Assembly (NCBI RefSeq): GCF_000482325.1
Contig: NZ_AXVA01000014.1
Span: 62,001-126,000 of the forward strand
Length of the DNA stretch: 64,000 nucleotides
Origin: Bacillus sp. UNC438CL73TsuS30
GTDB lineage: Bacteria; Bacillota; Bacilli; Bacillales; Cytobacillaceae
Reading direction: 5' to 3'
Position 1 is the first letter of the stretch; the number at the start of each line of letters is the position of its first letter. A model generated the notes under the pieces. It searched no databases. It saw nothing but the letters and a program-made list of their open reading frames with translations, and was not told the origin of the DNA. This document shows positions 44,579-52,854 of the stretch, piece by piece. A program made the position numbers and the translations under genes.

Positions 44579-46192
44579 ATGAAAAAAACAATGAAATTGT
44601 TACTGATTTCCATTCTGGCAATCAGCATGTTCCTTGTTGGCTGCAGCAGTAAAACAAGTAATAATGCCGATAGCAAAAAAGACACTGCAGGGAGTGGCGG
44701 ATCGAAAAAAGATACGCTTGTCTTTGCACGCGGTGGTGACTCCACTTCATTGGATCCAATTACGACGACTGAAGGGGAAACCTACAGAGTAACAGAGAAC
44801 GTTTTTGAAACTCTTCTTGATTATGGTCCGCAGGATACAATTGTAAAACCAGGACTTGCTGAAAAGTGGGAAGTATCGAAAGATGGCTTAACTTACACCT
44901 TCCACCTTCGTCAAGGGGTTAAATTCCATGACGGCACAGACTTCAATGCGGATGCTGTTGTATTTAACTTTGACCGTTGGATGAACGGGGATGCTGATAA
45001 ATTCCCATATTATACAATGTTTGGTGGATATAAGAAAGATAAAGGCCACGTGATTAAAGAAGTGAAAGCCCTAGATACAAATACCGTTCAATTTGTATTA
45101 AAAAGACCTTTAGCTCCATTCTTAAAGGACTTGGCAATGTCTCCATTTGGAATTGCCAGCCCAACAGCAGTTAAGAAATATGGTGATAAATTCAGAGAAA
45201 ATCCGGTTGGTACAGGTCCATTTAAGTTTGTTGAATGGAAACAAAATGACCGTATTGTTCTTGAAAAGAACCCTGACTACTGGCAAAAAGGTTTACCTAA
45301 GTTAAACAAAATCATTATTCGTGTAATTCCTGAAAATACTGCTCGTCTTAACGCGCTAGCGAATGGTGAAATTGATATCATGGATGGCCTTAATAATTCT
45401 GACGAAGCTACCGTTACATCGAATCCGAATTTACAAGTAATCGAGCGTCCTTCCATGAACGTAGGTTATATCGGTTTAACTGTGACTCGTAAACCGTTTG
45501 ATAACAAGCTTGTTCGTCAAGCATTAAACATGGCCGTTGATAAAAAGGCTATCATAGAGTCATTCTACGGTGGTAAAGCTGTTGCTGCGAAAAACCCAAT
45601 GCCGCCATCAATTGAAGGCTATGACGATGCGATTCAAGAATATCCATATGATTTAGAAAAAGCGAAAAAACTATTGGCTGAAGCGGGATATCCAAACGGA
45701 TTTAAGATGGATCTATGGGCAATGCCTGTAGCACGTCCGTATATGCCTGAAGCACAAAAAGTTGCTGAGGTTATTCAAGAAAGCTTTAGCAAAATCGGTG
45801 TAAAGGCTGAAATTAAATCTGTTGACTGGGCTACTTACTTAGACAAGGCAAACAAAGGTGAGTTTGATGCCTATATGCTTGGCTGGACAGGTGACAACGG
45901 AGATGCTGACAACTTTATTTATACATTATTAGATAAAGACAGCATTGGAAGTAATAACTATTCCCAATATAGCAATGACAAGTTACATGACATTCTAATC
46001 AAAGCTCAAACAGAGACAGATCAAGCAAAACGTAATGATCTTTATAAACAAGCTCAAGAAATCATTCACGAAGATGCACCGTGGATTCCGCTTGTTCACT
46101 CAACACCATTAATGGCAGCTGCAAAGGATGTTGCTGGATATCTTCCTCATCCAACAGGATCTGAGCCATTTACAAACGTATACTTCAAGTAA
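44579..46192 (+). CDS. Peptide ABC transporter substrate-binding lipoprotein
   Basis: A 537-residue SBP_bac_5-family solute-binding protein. A lipoprotein signal peptide ends in the lipobox LVGC with C22 as the lipidated residue, followed by a Ser/Asn/Lys linker. The mature protein has the family segments LTYTFHLRQGVKFHDGTDF and VGTGPFKFVEWK. It binds dipeptides or small peptides outside the membrane. ATG at 44579 follows TTGGGGGT; the earlier ATG at 44537 would bury the signal. Confidence 0.93.
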   Translation: MKKTMKLLLISILAISMFLVGCSSKTSNNADSKKDTAGSGGSKKDTLVFARGGDSTSLDPITTTEGETYRVTENVFETLLDYGPQDTIVKPGLAEKWEVSKDGLTYTFHLRQGVKFHDGTDFNADAVVFNFDRWMNGDADKFPYYTMFGGYKKDKGHVIKEVKALDTNTVQFVLKRPLAPFLKDLAMSPFGIASPTAVKKYGDKFRENPVGTGPFKFVEWKQNDRIVLEKNPDYWQKGLPKLNKIIIRVIPENTARLNALANGEIDIMDGLNNSDEATVTSNPNLQVIERPSMNVGYIGLTVTRKPFDNKLVRQALNMAVDKKAIIESFYGGKAVAAKNPMPPSIEGYDDAIQEYPYDLEKAKKLLAEAGYPNGFKMDLWAMPVARPYMPEAQKVAEVIQESFSKIGVKAEIKSVDWATYLDKANKGEFDAYMLGWTGDNGDADNFIYTLLDKDSIGSNNYSQYSNDKLHDILIKAQTETDQAKRNDLYKQAQEIIHEDAPWIPLVHSTPLMAAAKDVAGYLPHPTGSEPFTNVYFK

Positions 46193-46203
46193 TTTTGTTG
46201 CGG

Positions 46204-46227
46204 AAGGGGAGCTTGGCCTCCCCTTTT
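46204..46227 (+). terminator. Intra-operon terminator or attenuator
   Basis: Perfect 8-bp stem (46204-46211 / 46218-46225), six-base loop, T residues after it. It sits between the binding-protein gene and the permease genes and would favour a higher level of binding protein. Confidence 0.65.
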
Positions 46228-46280
46228 GTTAGCTACAGCATCGGACTCATAAACCATCATTGAAAAAAGAGGGTGAGAAA

Positions 46281-47288
46281 GTGTTTACATATACGGTCCG
46301 CCGTGTCTTTTCATTAATCCCAGTATTATTTGGAATGACCCTAGTCGTTTTTGCCATTATCCACGCTATTCCCGGAAACCCTGCACAGGTAATCCTCGGC
46401 CAAAGAGCAACAAAAGAAGCGATTGCTACGCTTACCGAACAATTAGGCTTGAATAATCCTTGGTACATACAATATTTTGACTATATTAAAGCACTCCTTC
46501 ATGGTGACTTAGGAACTTCATTACGGACAAGGGGTCCAATCAATGAAGAAATTTGGCCCTATCTAGCAGCAACGATTGAACTTGCCGTTGTGGCAATGAT
46601 TATCGCTGTTGTTATTGGGGTGAATGCAGGGATTATCAGTGCATGGTTTTCAAAATCATGGTTTGATTATGTGGCAATGGTCCTTGCCCTTGTAGGAGTT
46701 TCCCTTCCGATCTTTTGGCTTGGTTTAATGGAGCAATGGGCGTTTTCTATCCACTTAGGCTGGTTTCCAACCACTGGACGCGAAGATGTCCGAGACCCGG
46801 TTTCGGCAATTACAAATTTATATCTAGTCGACACCTTACTACAAGGTAGGTTTGACCAATTTGCTACCGTTTTAAAGCATTTGGTTTTACCAAGTTTCGC
46901 CCTTGCAACCATTCCAATGGCCATCATCGCAAGGATGACACGGGCTACTATGCTTGAGGTCATGCGGTCTGATTATATTCGAACAGCGAGGGCAAAAGGG
47001 CTTAGAATGTTTTGGGTAGTGTACAAGCATTCATTGAAAAATGCCGTTATTCCTGTTTTAACCGTAATCGGTTTACAAATGGGACTATTGTTAGGTGGAG
47101 CAATCCTAACCGAAACCATTTTCGGATGGCCTGGAATTGGGCGTTACTTATACGACGCCATTGCTTATCGAGACTATCCGGTAATCCAGTCCGGGATCCT
47201 GATTATTGCAGCAATCTTTGTTTTAATCAACTTAATTGTGGATCTGATGTATGTATTTGTTGATCCACGAATAAAGTACACGAAGTAG
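46281..47288 (+). CDS. Peptide ABC transporter permease (DppB-like)
   Basis: A 335-residue inner-membrane subunit with about six helices. N-terminus TVRRVFSLIPVLFGMTLVVF and GNPAQVILGQRATKEAI are typical of DppB/OppB; the EAA-type loop is YIRTARAKGL. GTG at 46281 follows GAGGGTGA; the TTG at 46260 lies before that site. Thirteen bases separate it from the next permease. Confidence 0.92.
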   Translation: MFTYTVRRVFSLIPVLFGMTLVVFAIIHAIPGNPAQVILGQRATKEAIATLTEQLGLNNPWYIQYFDYIKALLHGDLGTSLRTRGPINEEIWPYLAATIELAVVAMIIAVVIGVNAGIISAWFSKSWFDYVAMVLALVGVSLPIFWLGLMEQWAFSIHLGWFPTTGREDVRDPVSAITNLYLVDTLLQGRFDQFATVLKHLVLPSFALATIPMAIIARMTRATMLEVMRSDYIRTARAKGLRMFWVVYKHSLKNAVIPVLTVIGLQMGLLLGGAILTETIFGWPGIGRYLYDAIAYRDYPVIQSGILIIAAIFVLINLIVDLMYVFVDPRIKYTK

Positions 47289-47300
47289 GAGGGATTTTAA

Positions 47301-48203
47301 GTGGCTGAACTTGCAAAGAATACAGTCGAGATTAATTCGGCAGCCGTTGAAGAAGAAAAGCTTACACCTCCGTGGAAGGAAGCAGTACAAGCGTTTTACA
47401 AAAATAAATTAGCTGTTATTGGTTTAGCGATTGTTCTATTTTTCATTGTTTTAGCGATAGTAGCACCTTTAATCGCACCGTATAGCTATAAAGATCAGGT
47501 GCTGGCTGAAAGGCTACAGGCTCCATCCGGAAAACATTGGTTTGGAACGGATGATTTTGGACGCGATATTTTCTCACGGATTGTCTATGGAGCAAGAATC
47601 TCTTTATGGGTAGGATTTTTCTCTGTGTTAGGATCTGTAGTTATTGGGACACTTTTAGGAATTGTCGCTGGTTATTACGGCCGCTGGGTAGATACGATTA
47701 TTTCTCGTAGTTTTGATATTATGCTGGCTTTCCCTAGTATTCTATTAGCGATTGCGGTTGTGGCAATTTTGGGACCTTCATTGCAAAATGCGTTAATTGC
47801 GATTGCAGTTATTAATATCCCAAACTTCGGCCGACTTGTACGTTCAAAGGTTCTTAGTGTTAAACAGGAAGAATATATTATGGCGGCACGGGCAGTAGGA
47901 ATGAAGGATACGAGAATTCTGTTAAAGCATATTCTGCCAAACAGTATCTCGCCAGTAATTGTACAGGCAACACTTGCAATTGCAACAGCGATTATCGAAG
48001 CGGCAGCATTAGGTTTCCTTGGTCTGGGGGCTCAAGCACCAACGCCAGAATGGGGGAAAATGCTTTCGGATTCCAAGCAATATCTTGTACAGGCACCGTG
48101 GACATTGTTTTTCCCTGGTATCGCTATTATGCTGACAGTACTAGGATTCAACCTAATGGGTGATGGATTGAGGGATGTCCTGGATCCGAAGATGAAGCAA
48201 TAA
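47301..48203 (+). CDS. Peptide ABC transporter permease (DppC-like)
   Basis: A 300-residue inner-membrane subunit. Residues 30-60 include KNKLAVIGLAIVLFFIVLAI with the DppC N-terminal region, HWFGTDDFGRDIFSRIVYG, and the EAA loop MAARAVGMKDTRILLKHILP. GTG start with AGGAGGG upstream. Last gene of the importer. Confidence 0.93.
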   Translation: MAELAKNTVEINSAAVEEEKLTPPWKEAVQAFYKNKLAVIGLAIVLFFIVLAIVAPLIAPYSYKDQVLAERLQAPSGKHWFGTDDFGRDIFSRIVYGARISLWVGFFSVLGSVVIGTLLGIVAGYYGRWVDTIISRSFDIMLAFPSILLAIAVVAILGPSLQNALIAIAVINIPNFGRLVRSKVLSVKQEEYIMAARAVGMKDTRILLKHILPNSISPVIVQATLAIATAIIEAAALGFLGLGAQAPTPEWGKMLSDSKQYLVQAPWTLFFPGIAIMLTVLGFNLMGDGLRDVLDPKMKQ

Positions 48204-48235
48204 AAAAAGAGACTCGATGAGAGTCTCTTTTTTTA
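48203..48235 (+). terminator. Terminator of the peptide transporter operon
   Basis: Stem AAAAAGAGACTC / GAGTCTCTTTTT with five-base loop and a long T run. Confidence 0.93.
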
Positions 48236-48271
48236 GTTGGCTAAATCTAAGATTTCCACTCAATAAGGGAG

Positions 48272-48845
48272 AAGCGGAAGGTATTTTACTAAAAGCGGTG
48301 GGTAAAAGAGGAGAACCGGAATGTAAATGCTCCAAAGTGGTAGGTAAAGAGATAAAACTGGTGGGTAAACGAAATGAGGTTTCAAAATCCCAATGTTATT
48401 TTACTAAAAATGGTAATTTTCTATCCGAAAAGGTATTTAAATAAGAAAGATACCTTAGTTCTCAATAGATTAAATGATAAGCGGAAGGTATTTTACCAAA
48501 AGCGGTGAGTAAAAGAGGAGAACCGGAATGTAAATGCTCCAAAGTGGTAGGTAAAGAGACAAAACTGGTGGGTAAACGAAATGAGGTTTCAAAATCCCAA
48601 TGTTATTTTACTAAAAATGGTGATTTTCTATCCGAAAAGGTATTTAAATAAGAAAGATAACTTAGTTTTCAATAGATTAAATGATAAGCGGAAGGTATTT
48701 TACCAAAAGCGGTGGGTAAAAGGAGAGAACCGGAATGTAAATACTCTAAAGTGGAAGATAATGAGGAAAAACCGGTGGGTAAACAAAATGCGTTCAAATT
48801 CTAAACAGATGTTCACTAAAAATGGTAATTGTCTCCTTCAAAAGT
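48272..48845. repeat. Three tandem copies of a 207-bp unit
   Basis: Units begin with AAGCGGAAGGTATTTTAC at 48272, 48479 and 48686, a constant 207-base period. Copies 1 and 2 are nearly identical; copy 3 is diverged and shorter. Within each unit the motif GGTRGGTAAA recurs about three times at irregular intervals, and TTTTACTAAAAATGGT appears near the end. Short frames inside it are not conserved as proteins and lack ribosome sites. The function is unknown. Confidence 0.88.
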
Positions 48846-48885
48846 AACTTTAAAAGAAAAGATGCTTCGGTCTTAAAAAAACTAA

Positions 48886-48979
48886 ATTGGATACAAATAA
48901 AAATAATTGTATCCAATATTATAAAAAATATATTGAAAATTGCCTTTTTTGCTGATATATTGATTATATTGTATCCAAT
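48886..48979. promoter_or_regulatory. GntR-type operators and promoter of the lhgO unit
   Basis: ATTGGATACAA (48886-48896) and TTGTATCCAAT (48907-48917) form a perfect 11-bp inverted repeat. A third copy, TTGTATCCAAT, lies at 48969-48979. A sigma-A promoter TTGAAA (48933-48938), 17 bases, TATATT (48956-48961) lies between them, so the third site covers the transcription start. Sites of this TTGTATCCAA type are typical of FCD-class GntR repressors, and such a gene follows directly. Autoregulation with DNA looping is inferred. Confidence 0.8.
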
Positions 48980-49001
48980 CTAGAGAGGAGTGGATAAAAT
49001 T

Positions 49002-49658
49002 TTGGGTAAAACAAGTGAAGATAAGTCAACAATCGTAAAATTCGTAACGAAGAGACTCCGCAAAGCGATTTTGAATGGAACATTGAAAAAAGGCGACCGT
49101 TTAATCCAAGAAGAGTGGGCAGAACGACTAGAAGTTAGCCGAATGCCGATTCGTGAAGCGCTAACACAGCTTCAGATGGAAGGTTTAGTAGAAATGATTC
49201 CCCATAAGGGAGCCGTAGTTACTCCGATTACAAAAGACAACATTGAAGAAATCTACCATACACGTGCATTATTAGAAGGATTGGCTGTTGAAAAATCACT
49301 TCCTTTTTTAACAGAGGATGATAAAAAAAGATTAAAAGATATCCTTATTCAAATGGAAGAACTGGAAATATCAGATGCTACCAATGATCAATATATTCAG
49401 TTAAATGCTGCTTTTCACGAAACATTGCGGAAGGATTGTCCATGGCCGAGGGTTCAAAAAATGGTGGAAACCCTTGGAATCTCACCAATTGCACCGAATC
49501 TACTAGTTGATTATTACCATGAAACACAGCGGGAGCATCGGATGATTTATGAAGCTGTTCTACGGGGGGATGCTGCAGAACTCCGTGCAGCCGTGGAATT
49601 TCATATTTTACGAACAAAGAATAATTTAATTCAGTATATGGAAGAGCTGAATAACTAA
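49002..49658 (+). CDS. GntR-family regulator, FCD class (CsiR-like role)
   Basis: A 218-residue repressor. N-terminal winged helix-turn-helix (RKAILNGTLKKGDRLIQEEWA, then LEVSRMPIREALTQLQMEGLVEM); C-terminal FCD ligand domain with the metal/effector histidines in LNAAFHETL and EHRMIYEAV plus EFHILRT. TTG at 49002 follows AGAGGAG at eleven bases; GTG at 48990 touches that site. The next gene, lhgO, is 15 bases away. In E. coli the equivalent CsiR senses glutarate, so glutarate or L-2-hydroxyglutarate is a likely effector here. Confidence 0.87.
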   Translation: MGKTSEDKSTIVKFVTKRLRKAILNGTLKKGDRLIQEEWAERLEVSRMPIREALTQLQMEGLVEMIPHKGAVVTPITKDNIEEIYHTRALLEGLAVEKSLPFLTEDDKKRLKDILIQMEELEISDATNDQYIQLNAAFHETLRKDCPWPRVQKMVETLGISPIAPNLLVDYYHETQREHRMIYEAVLRGDAAELRAAVEFHILRTKNNLIQYMEELNN

Positions 49659-49673
49659 AAAGGGGGATTTGCA

Positions 49674-50891
49674 ATGTTTGATTTTGCGATTATTGGAGGG
49701 GGAATTGTTGGTCTATCCACAGGTATGGCCATTTATCAACGTTTTCCCGATGCAAAAGTGGTTGTAATTGAAAAGGAGTCCGCTGTTGCACAACATCAAA
49801 CCGGTCATAATAGCGGGGTAATCCATTCTGGTATTTATTATAAGCCAGGCAGCTTTAAGGCTCGCTTTGCGCGACAAGGAAGCCAATCGATGAGGGAATT
49901 CTGTGAAACGCATGGGATTGAACACGATATTTGTGGAAAAGTCATTGTCGCAACCAAACAGGAAGAAATTCATCTTCTAGAGAATCTACATAAACGGGGA
50001 CTAGAAAACGGTTTGAATATACAGCGCATTGGATCCGATGAATTAAAAGAAATTGAACCCCATGTAAATGGAGTTGGTGCTATACGAGTACCAATGGCAG
50101 GGATCGTAAATTATCGCCAAGTCAGTGAGAAATTTGCTGAGATCATTAAAGCAAACGGCGGTGAGATTCAATTAAATACAAAAGTAGAAAAAATCCACGA
50201 GGAATCAGATCAAGTGACGATTGAAACCTCACGAGGCACAATCAAAGCAAATATGGTTATCAATTGTGCCGGACTGCACAGTGACCGTGTCGCTGAAGCT
50301 GCAGGCTATAAAACAGACATGAAAATTGTCCCGTTCCGTGGTGAATACTTTAAATTAAAACCGGAAAAACGCTATCTTGTAAAACACCTTATTTATCCTG
50401 TTCCCAATCCTAAATTCCCATTCTTGGGCGTTCATTTTACCAGGATGATTTCCGGTGAAGTCGATGCAGGTCCTAATGCCGTATTAAGCTTTAAACGGGA
50501 AGGGTATAAAAAAACAGATTTTAATGCGAAAGACCTTGCTGAAGTTTTAAGTTACGGAGGGTTTTGGAAACTTGCCGGCAAATTTATGAAAGAAGGATTA
50601 GAAGAATATGTCCGTTCCTTCAGTAAAAAGCAATTTACCAAAAGTCTTCAAGAATTAATACCGGAAATTCAGGAAGATGATCTGATTCCTGCACCGGCGG
50701 GTGTTCGTGCCCAGGCCTTGAAGTATGATGGGAATATGGTAGACGACTTCAATATTATTATGGGAAAACGCTCGATCCACGTGTGTAATGCCCCATCACC
50801 GGCAGCAACTGCATCAATAGAGATTGGGAAAGAGATCGTAAAACGGATTCCTGCAGAAACAAAAATAATAAAATCCGCTATAATCGTTTAA
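49674..50891 (+). CDS. lhgO: L-2-hydroxyglutarate dehydrogenase/oxidase
   Basis: FAD enzyme oxidising L-2-hydroxyglutarate to 2-oxoglutarate, with electrons passed to quinone or oxygen. The 405-residue product has [37 protein letters not shown] (a strong LhgO signature), and VRAQALKYDG and the C-terminal NAPSPAATASIEIG. GGGGG precedes the ATG. With csiD downstream it completes the glutarate to 2-oxoglutarate route. Confidence 0.94.
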   Translation: MFDFAIIGGGIVGLSTGMAIYQRFPDAKVVVIEKESAVAQHQTGHNSGVIHSGIYYKPGSFKARFARQGSQSMREFCETHGIEHDICGKVIVATKQEEIHLLENLHKRGLENGLNIQRIGSDELKEIEPHVNGVGAIRVPMAGIVNYRQVSEKFAEIIKANGGEIQLNTKVEKIHEESDQVTIETSRGTIKANMVINCAGLHSDRVAEAAGYKTDMKIVPFRGEYFKLKPEKRYLVKHLIYPVPNPKFPFLGVHFTRMISGEVDAGPNAVLSFKREGYKKTDFNAKDLAEVLSYGGFWKLAGKFMKEGLEEYVRSFSKKQFTKSLQELIPEIQEDDLIPAPAGVRAQALKYDGNMVDDFNIIMGKRSIHVCNAPSPAATASIEIGKEIVKRIPAETKIIKSAIIV

Positions 50892-50905
50892 ATATTAAAA
50901 AGAGT

Positions 50906-50949
50906 TTGACAAGTGAGTTTATAAGTTTTATAATATAAGTAACTTATAT
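50906..50949 (+). promoter_or_regulatory. Sigma-A promoter of csiD with a palindrome at the start site
   Basis: TTGACA (50906-50911), 17 bases, TATAAT (50929-50934) is a perfect consensus. A perfect palindrome ATATAAGT-A-ACTTATAT (50933-50949) overlaps the -10 and start site, an ideal repressor position. It does not match the GntR sites before lhgO. Confidence 0.75.
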
Positions 50950-51082
50950 TTATAGTATGCTCTCCTTTTGAAAACTACCAATTCAAAATCGGGAACAATT
51001 ATAAATAATCGAAAATGGGAAAAATAATAACAGACTGCCTATTCGCTACGATTCTATTTCCGTAGAACGATCAAGTGAATCC

Positions 51083-51145
51083 AAGCCAGTTGCAAAAAAG
51101 TAAATTCCTTATTGTTTAGGAATCCTTTTGCAACTGGCTTTTTTA
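51083..51145 (+). terminator. Leader terminator/attenuator before csiD
   Basis: Perfect 15-bp stem (51083-51097 / 51126-51140) with a 28-base loop that itself pairs (ATTCC/GGAAT), then a T run. It is downstream of the csiD promoter and 53 bases before csiD, so it lies in the csiD leader. It may also end lhgO transcripts, but as it stands, csiD transcription must pass it, implying attenuation or a riboswitch-like control. Confidence 0.75.
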
Positions 51146-51197
51146 TATTTCCTGTTTTTTAAAATACTAAATTCATTAAAAATCGGAGGAATGAAAC

Positions 51198-52136
51198 ATG
51201 AGTATTGCAGAAAAAACATTCGCGAAATTTGAAAGAGTAACGGAAAACTATGAAGTAAAGGTTCATCCACAGACGAACCGTTTATACCACATTCAGCTGT
51301 CAAAAGATAGCATTGTTAAATTTCTTAATCGTGTAGCCCAGGAAAATTATTCTGTTCAGCACTTGGAATACACACCATATGCTCGTATTCTTGTAGCTTC
51401 CTATTTATTAGACCAGGTAGGAGAAGAGTTTGGTGAAATCCTTCGCGGCATTGTTCATGACAGGGAATCAGGTGGCTTTACCCTTGGTTTAGAAGGTGTC
51501 ACCGAAAATACAGACGAATATGTTATTTTTGCAACAGCCATCTCTCATTTATTAGGAAGTCCTAACCATGATTCTATGTCAGGAAAATATTATGCACGGT
51601 TTAGCGTAAAGGATACAGATAGCAGTGATTCGTATTTGCGCCAAGCGTATCGTTTATTTACCCTCCATACGGATGGTACGTTTGTGGATGAACCTACCGA
51701 TTGGTTATTGATGATGAAGATGGTGGAAGAAAATGCAGTTGGCGGGGAATCACGATTATTACATCTTGATGACTGGAAGGAGCTCGACTATTATACTAGC
51801 CATCCGTTAGCAAACTACAAATTTACCTATAAAGCACCAAGAAGTAAAAATGTCGACCAAGAGATTGAGCGCCTAACTTTTTTCAATTATAATAACAAAC
51901 CTGGTATGTGTTTTATCGATCAATTTGTGTACCCTGAAACAATTGAACAAGCAAAATATCTTCGTGACTTGTCTGCCTCAATGGAAAATGACGAGAGTGT
52001 AACGGAGTTGGAACTTCCAGTTGGAGATCTTGTTGTTGTTAATAATATTTTCTGGCTTCATGGCCGTGCAGCGTTTGAAAAGAATCCAAACTTAAATCGG
52101 GAATTACTTCGTCAGCGCGGACGATTTAATCAATAA
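51198..52136 (+). CDS. csiD: Glutarate 2-hydroxylase
   Basis: Fe(II)/2-oxoglutarate dioxygenase (GlaH) that hydroxylates glutarate to L-2-hydroxyglutarate. The 312-residue product has the iron triad H157-x-D159 (LHTDGTF) and H288 (WLHGRAAF), plus the terminal RQRGRF arginine that binds 2-oxoglutarate. Family segments YHIQLSKDSIVKFL and LGLEGVTENTDEYVIFATAI agree. CGGAGGAA precedes the ATG. It sits under its own promoter but next to lhgO, so the pair works together in lysine/5-aminovalerate degradation. Confidence 0.94.
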   Translation: MSIAEKTFAKFERVTENYEVKVHPQTNRLYHIQLSKDSIVKFLNRVAQENYSVQHLEYTPYARILVASYLLDQVGEEFGEILRGIVHDRESGGFTLGLEGVTENTDEYVIFATAISHLLGSPNHDSMSGKYYARFSVKDTDSSDSYLRQAYRLFTLHTDGTFVDEPTDWLLMMKMVEENAVGGESRLLHLDDWKELDYYTSHPLANYKFTYKAPRSKNVDQEIERLTFFNYNNKPGMCFIDQFVYPETIEQAKYLRDLSASMENDESVTELELPVGDLVVVNNIFWLHGRAAFEKNPNLNRELLRQRGRFNQ

Positions 52137-52177
52137 AAATCATTATTTAGTACCCAACCCCTTTGGGTAAATATACA

Positions 52178-52229
52178 GACAAATTCATTTTACTGGACCT
52201 TTGTTCAGGAATTGAATTTGTCTTTTTTA
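52178..52229 (+). terminator. Terminator after csiD
   Basis: Stem GACAAATTCA / TGAATTTGTC (52178-52187 / 52213-52222) followed by TTTTTTATTT. Confidence 0.85.
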
Positions 52230-52351
52230 TTTAAAGAATCATTTGTGGAAAAATAGAACACGATAAATATATTGTATTTTTAAAATATTTTCATTGAGTA
52301 AAAATACATATAGTTGTATATTTATAATATTATTGCAAAAGGAGCAATCAG

Positions 52352-52807
52352 ATGGATATTTATCATGCAGTTACCAGTGATGTAAAAGATATTTATAAAT
52401 TAATTCAAATTTATGCTGAAAAAGAAATTGTATTGCCGCGTACGTACTTATCACTTTATCAGCACTTACAATGTTTATATGTTATGAAAGAAAATAATAA
52501 AATACTAGGTGTTGCGGGATTACATGTATTAGGCCAAGATCTTGCAGAGATACGCTCTTTGGTTGTATCTCCGGAGCATGCCGGGAAGGGGATTGGCCGT
52601 AAACTAGTAAATCGCCTCGTAGAGGATGGACCTGAACTTGGAATTAGCCGTGTAATGTCCTTTACCTACGAAACAGAGTTTTTCAAAAAATGTGGCTTTG
52701 AGATTGTGGCAAAGGAGACTTTGCCTGAAAAGGTTTGGGTCGATTGTATGAACTGCCCCAAGTTTAATTGCTGTGATGAAGTAGCGATGATCAAATATAT
52801 CGGATAA
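52352..52807 (+). CDS. GNAT N-acetyltransferase, short N-acetylglutamate synthase-like
   Basis: A 151-residue GNAT-fold acetyltransferase. Acetyl-CoA-binding motif A is VVSPEHAGKGIGRKLV. The C-terminal KVWVDCMNCPKFNCCDEVAM, with clustered cysteines, resembles short ArgA/ArgO-type N-acetylglutamate synthases. That would link it to glutamate made by the neighbouring gab genes, but other substrates are possible. AAAGGAGC precedes the ATG. Confidence 0.75.
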   Translation: MDIYHAVTSDVKDIYKLIQIYAEKEIVLPRTYLSLYQHLQCLYVMKENNKILGVAGLHVLGQDLAEIRSLVVSPEHAGKGIGRKLVNRLVEDGPELGISRVMSFTYETEFFKKCGFEIVAKETLPEKVWVDCMNCPKFNCCDEVAMIKYIG

Positions 52808-52811
52808 ACGC

Positions 52812-52843
52812 AACACCTCATTCTGAACGAATGAGGTGTTTTT
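52812..52843. terminator. Bidirectional terminator
   Basis: Perfect 11-bp stem (52812-52822 / 52830-52840), seven-base loop, T run; separates converging genes. Confidence 0.9.
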
Positions 52844-52854
52844 CATAACAAGGT

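Noticed and set aside
48272..48845. CRISPR-like array
   Set aside because: The units are 207 bases, contiguous and nearly identical along their whole length, with no short repeat plus unique spacer pattern and no cas genes.
48217..48847. Two short plus-strand frames (75 and 88 codons) inside the 207-bp repeats
   Set aside because: They differ between the copies, lack ribosome sites and have odd compositions; repeat DNA explains them.
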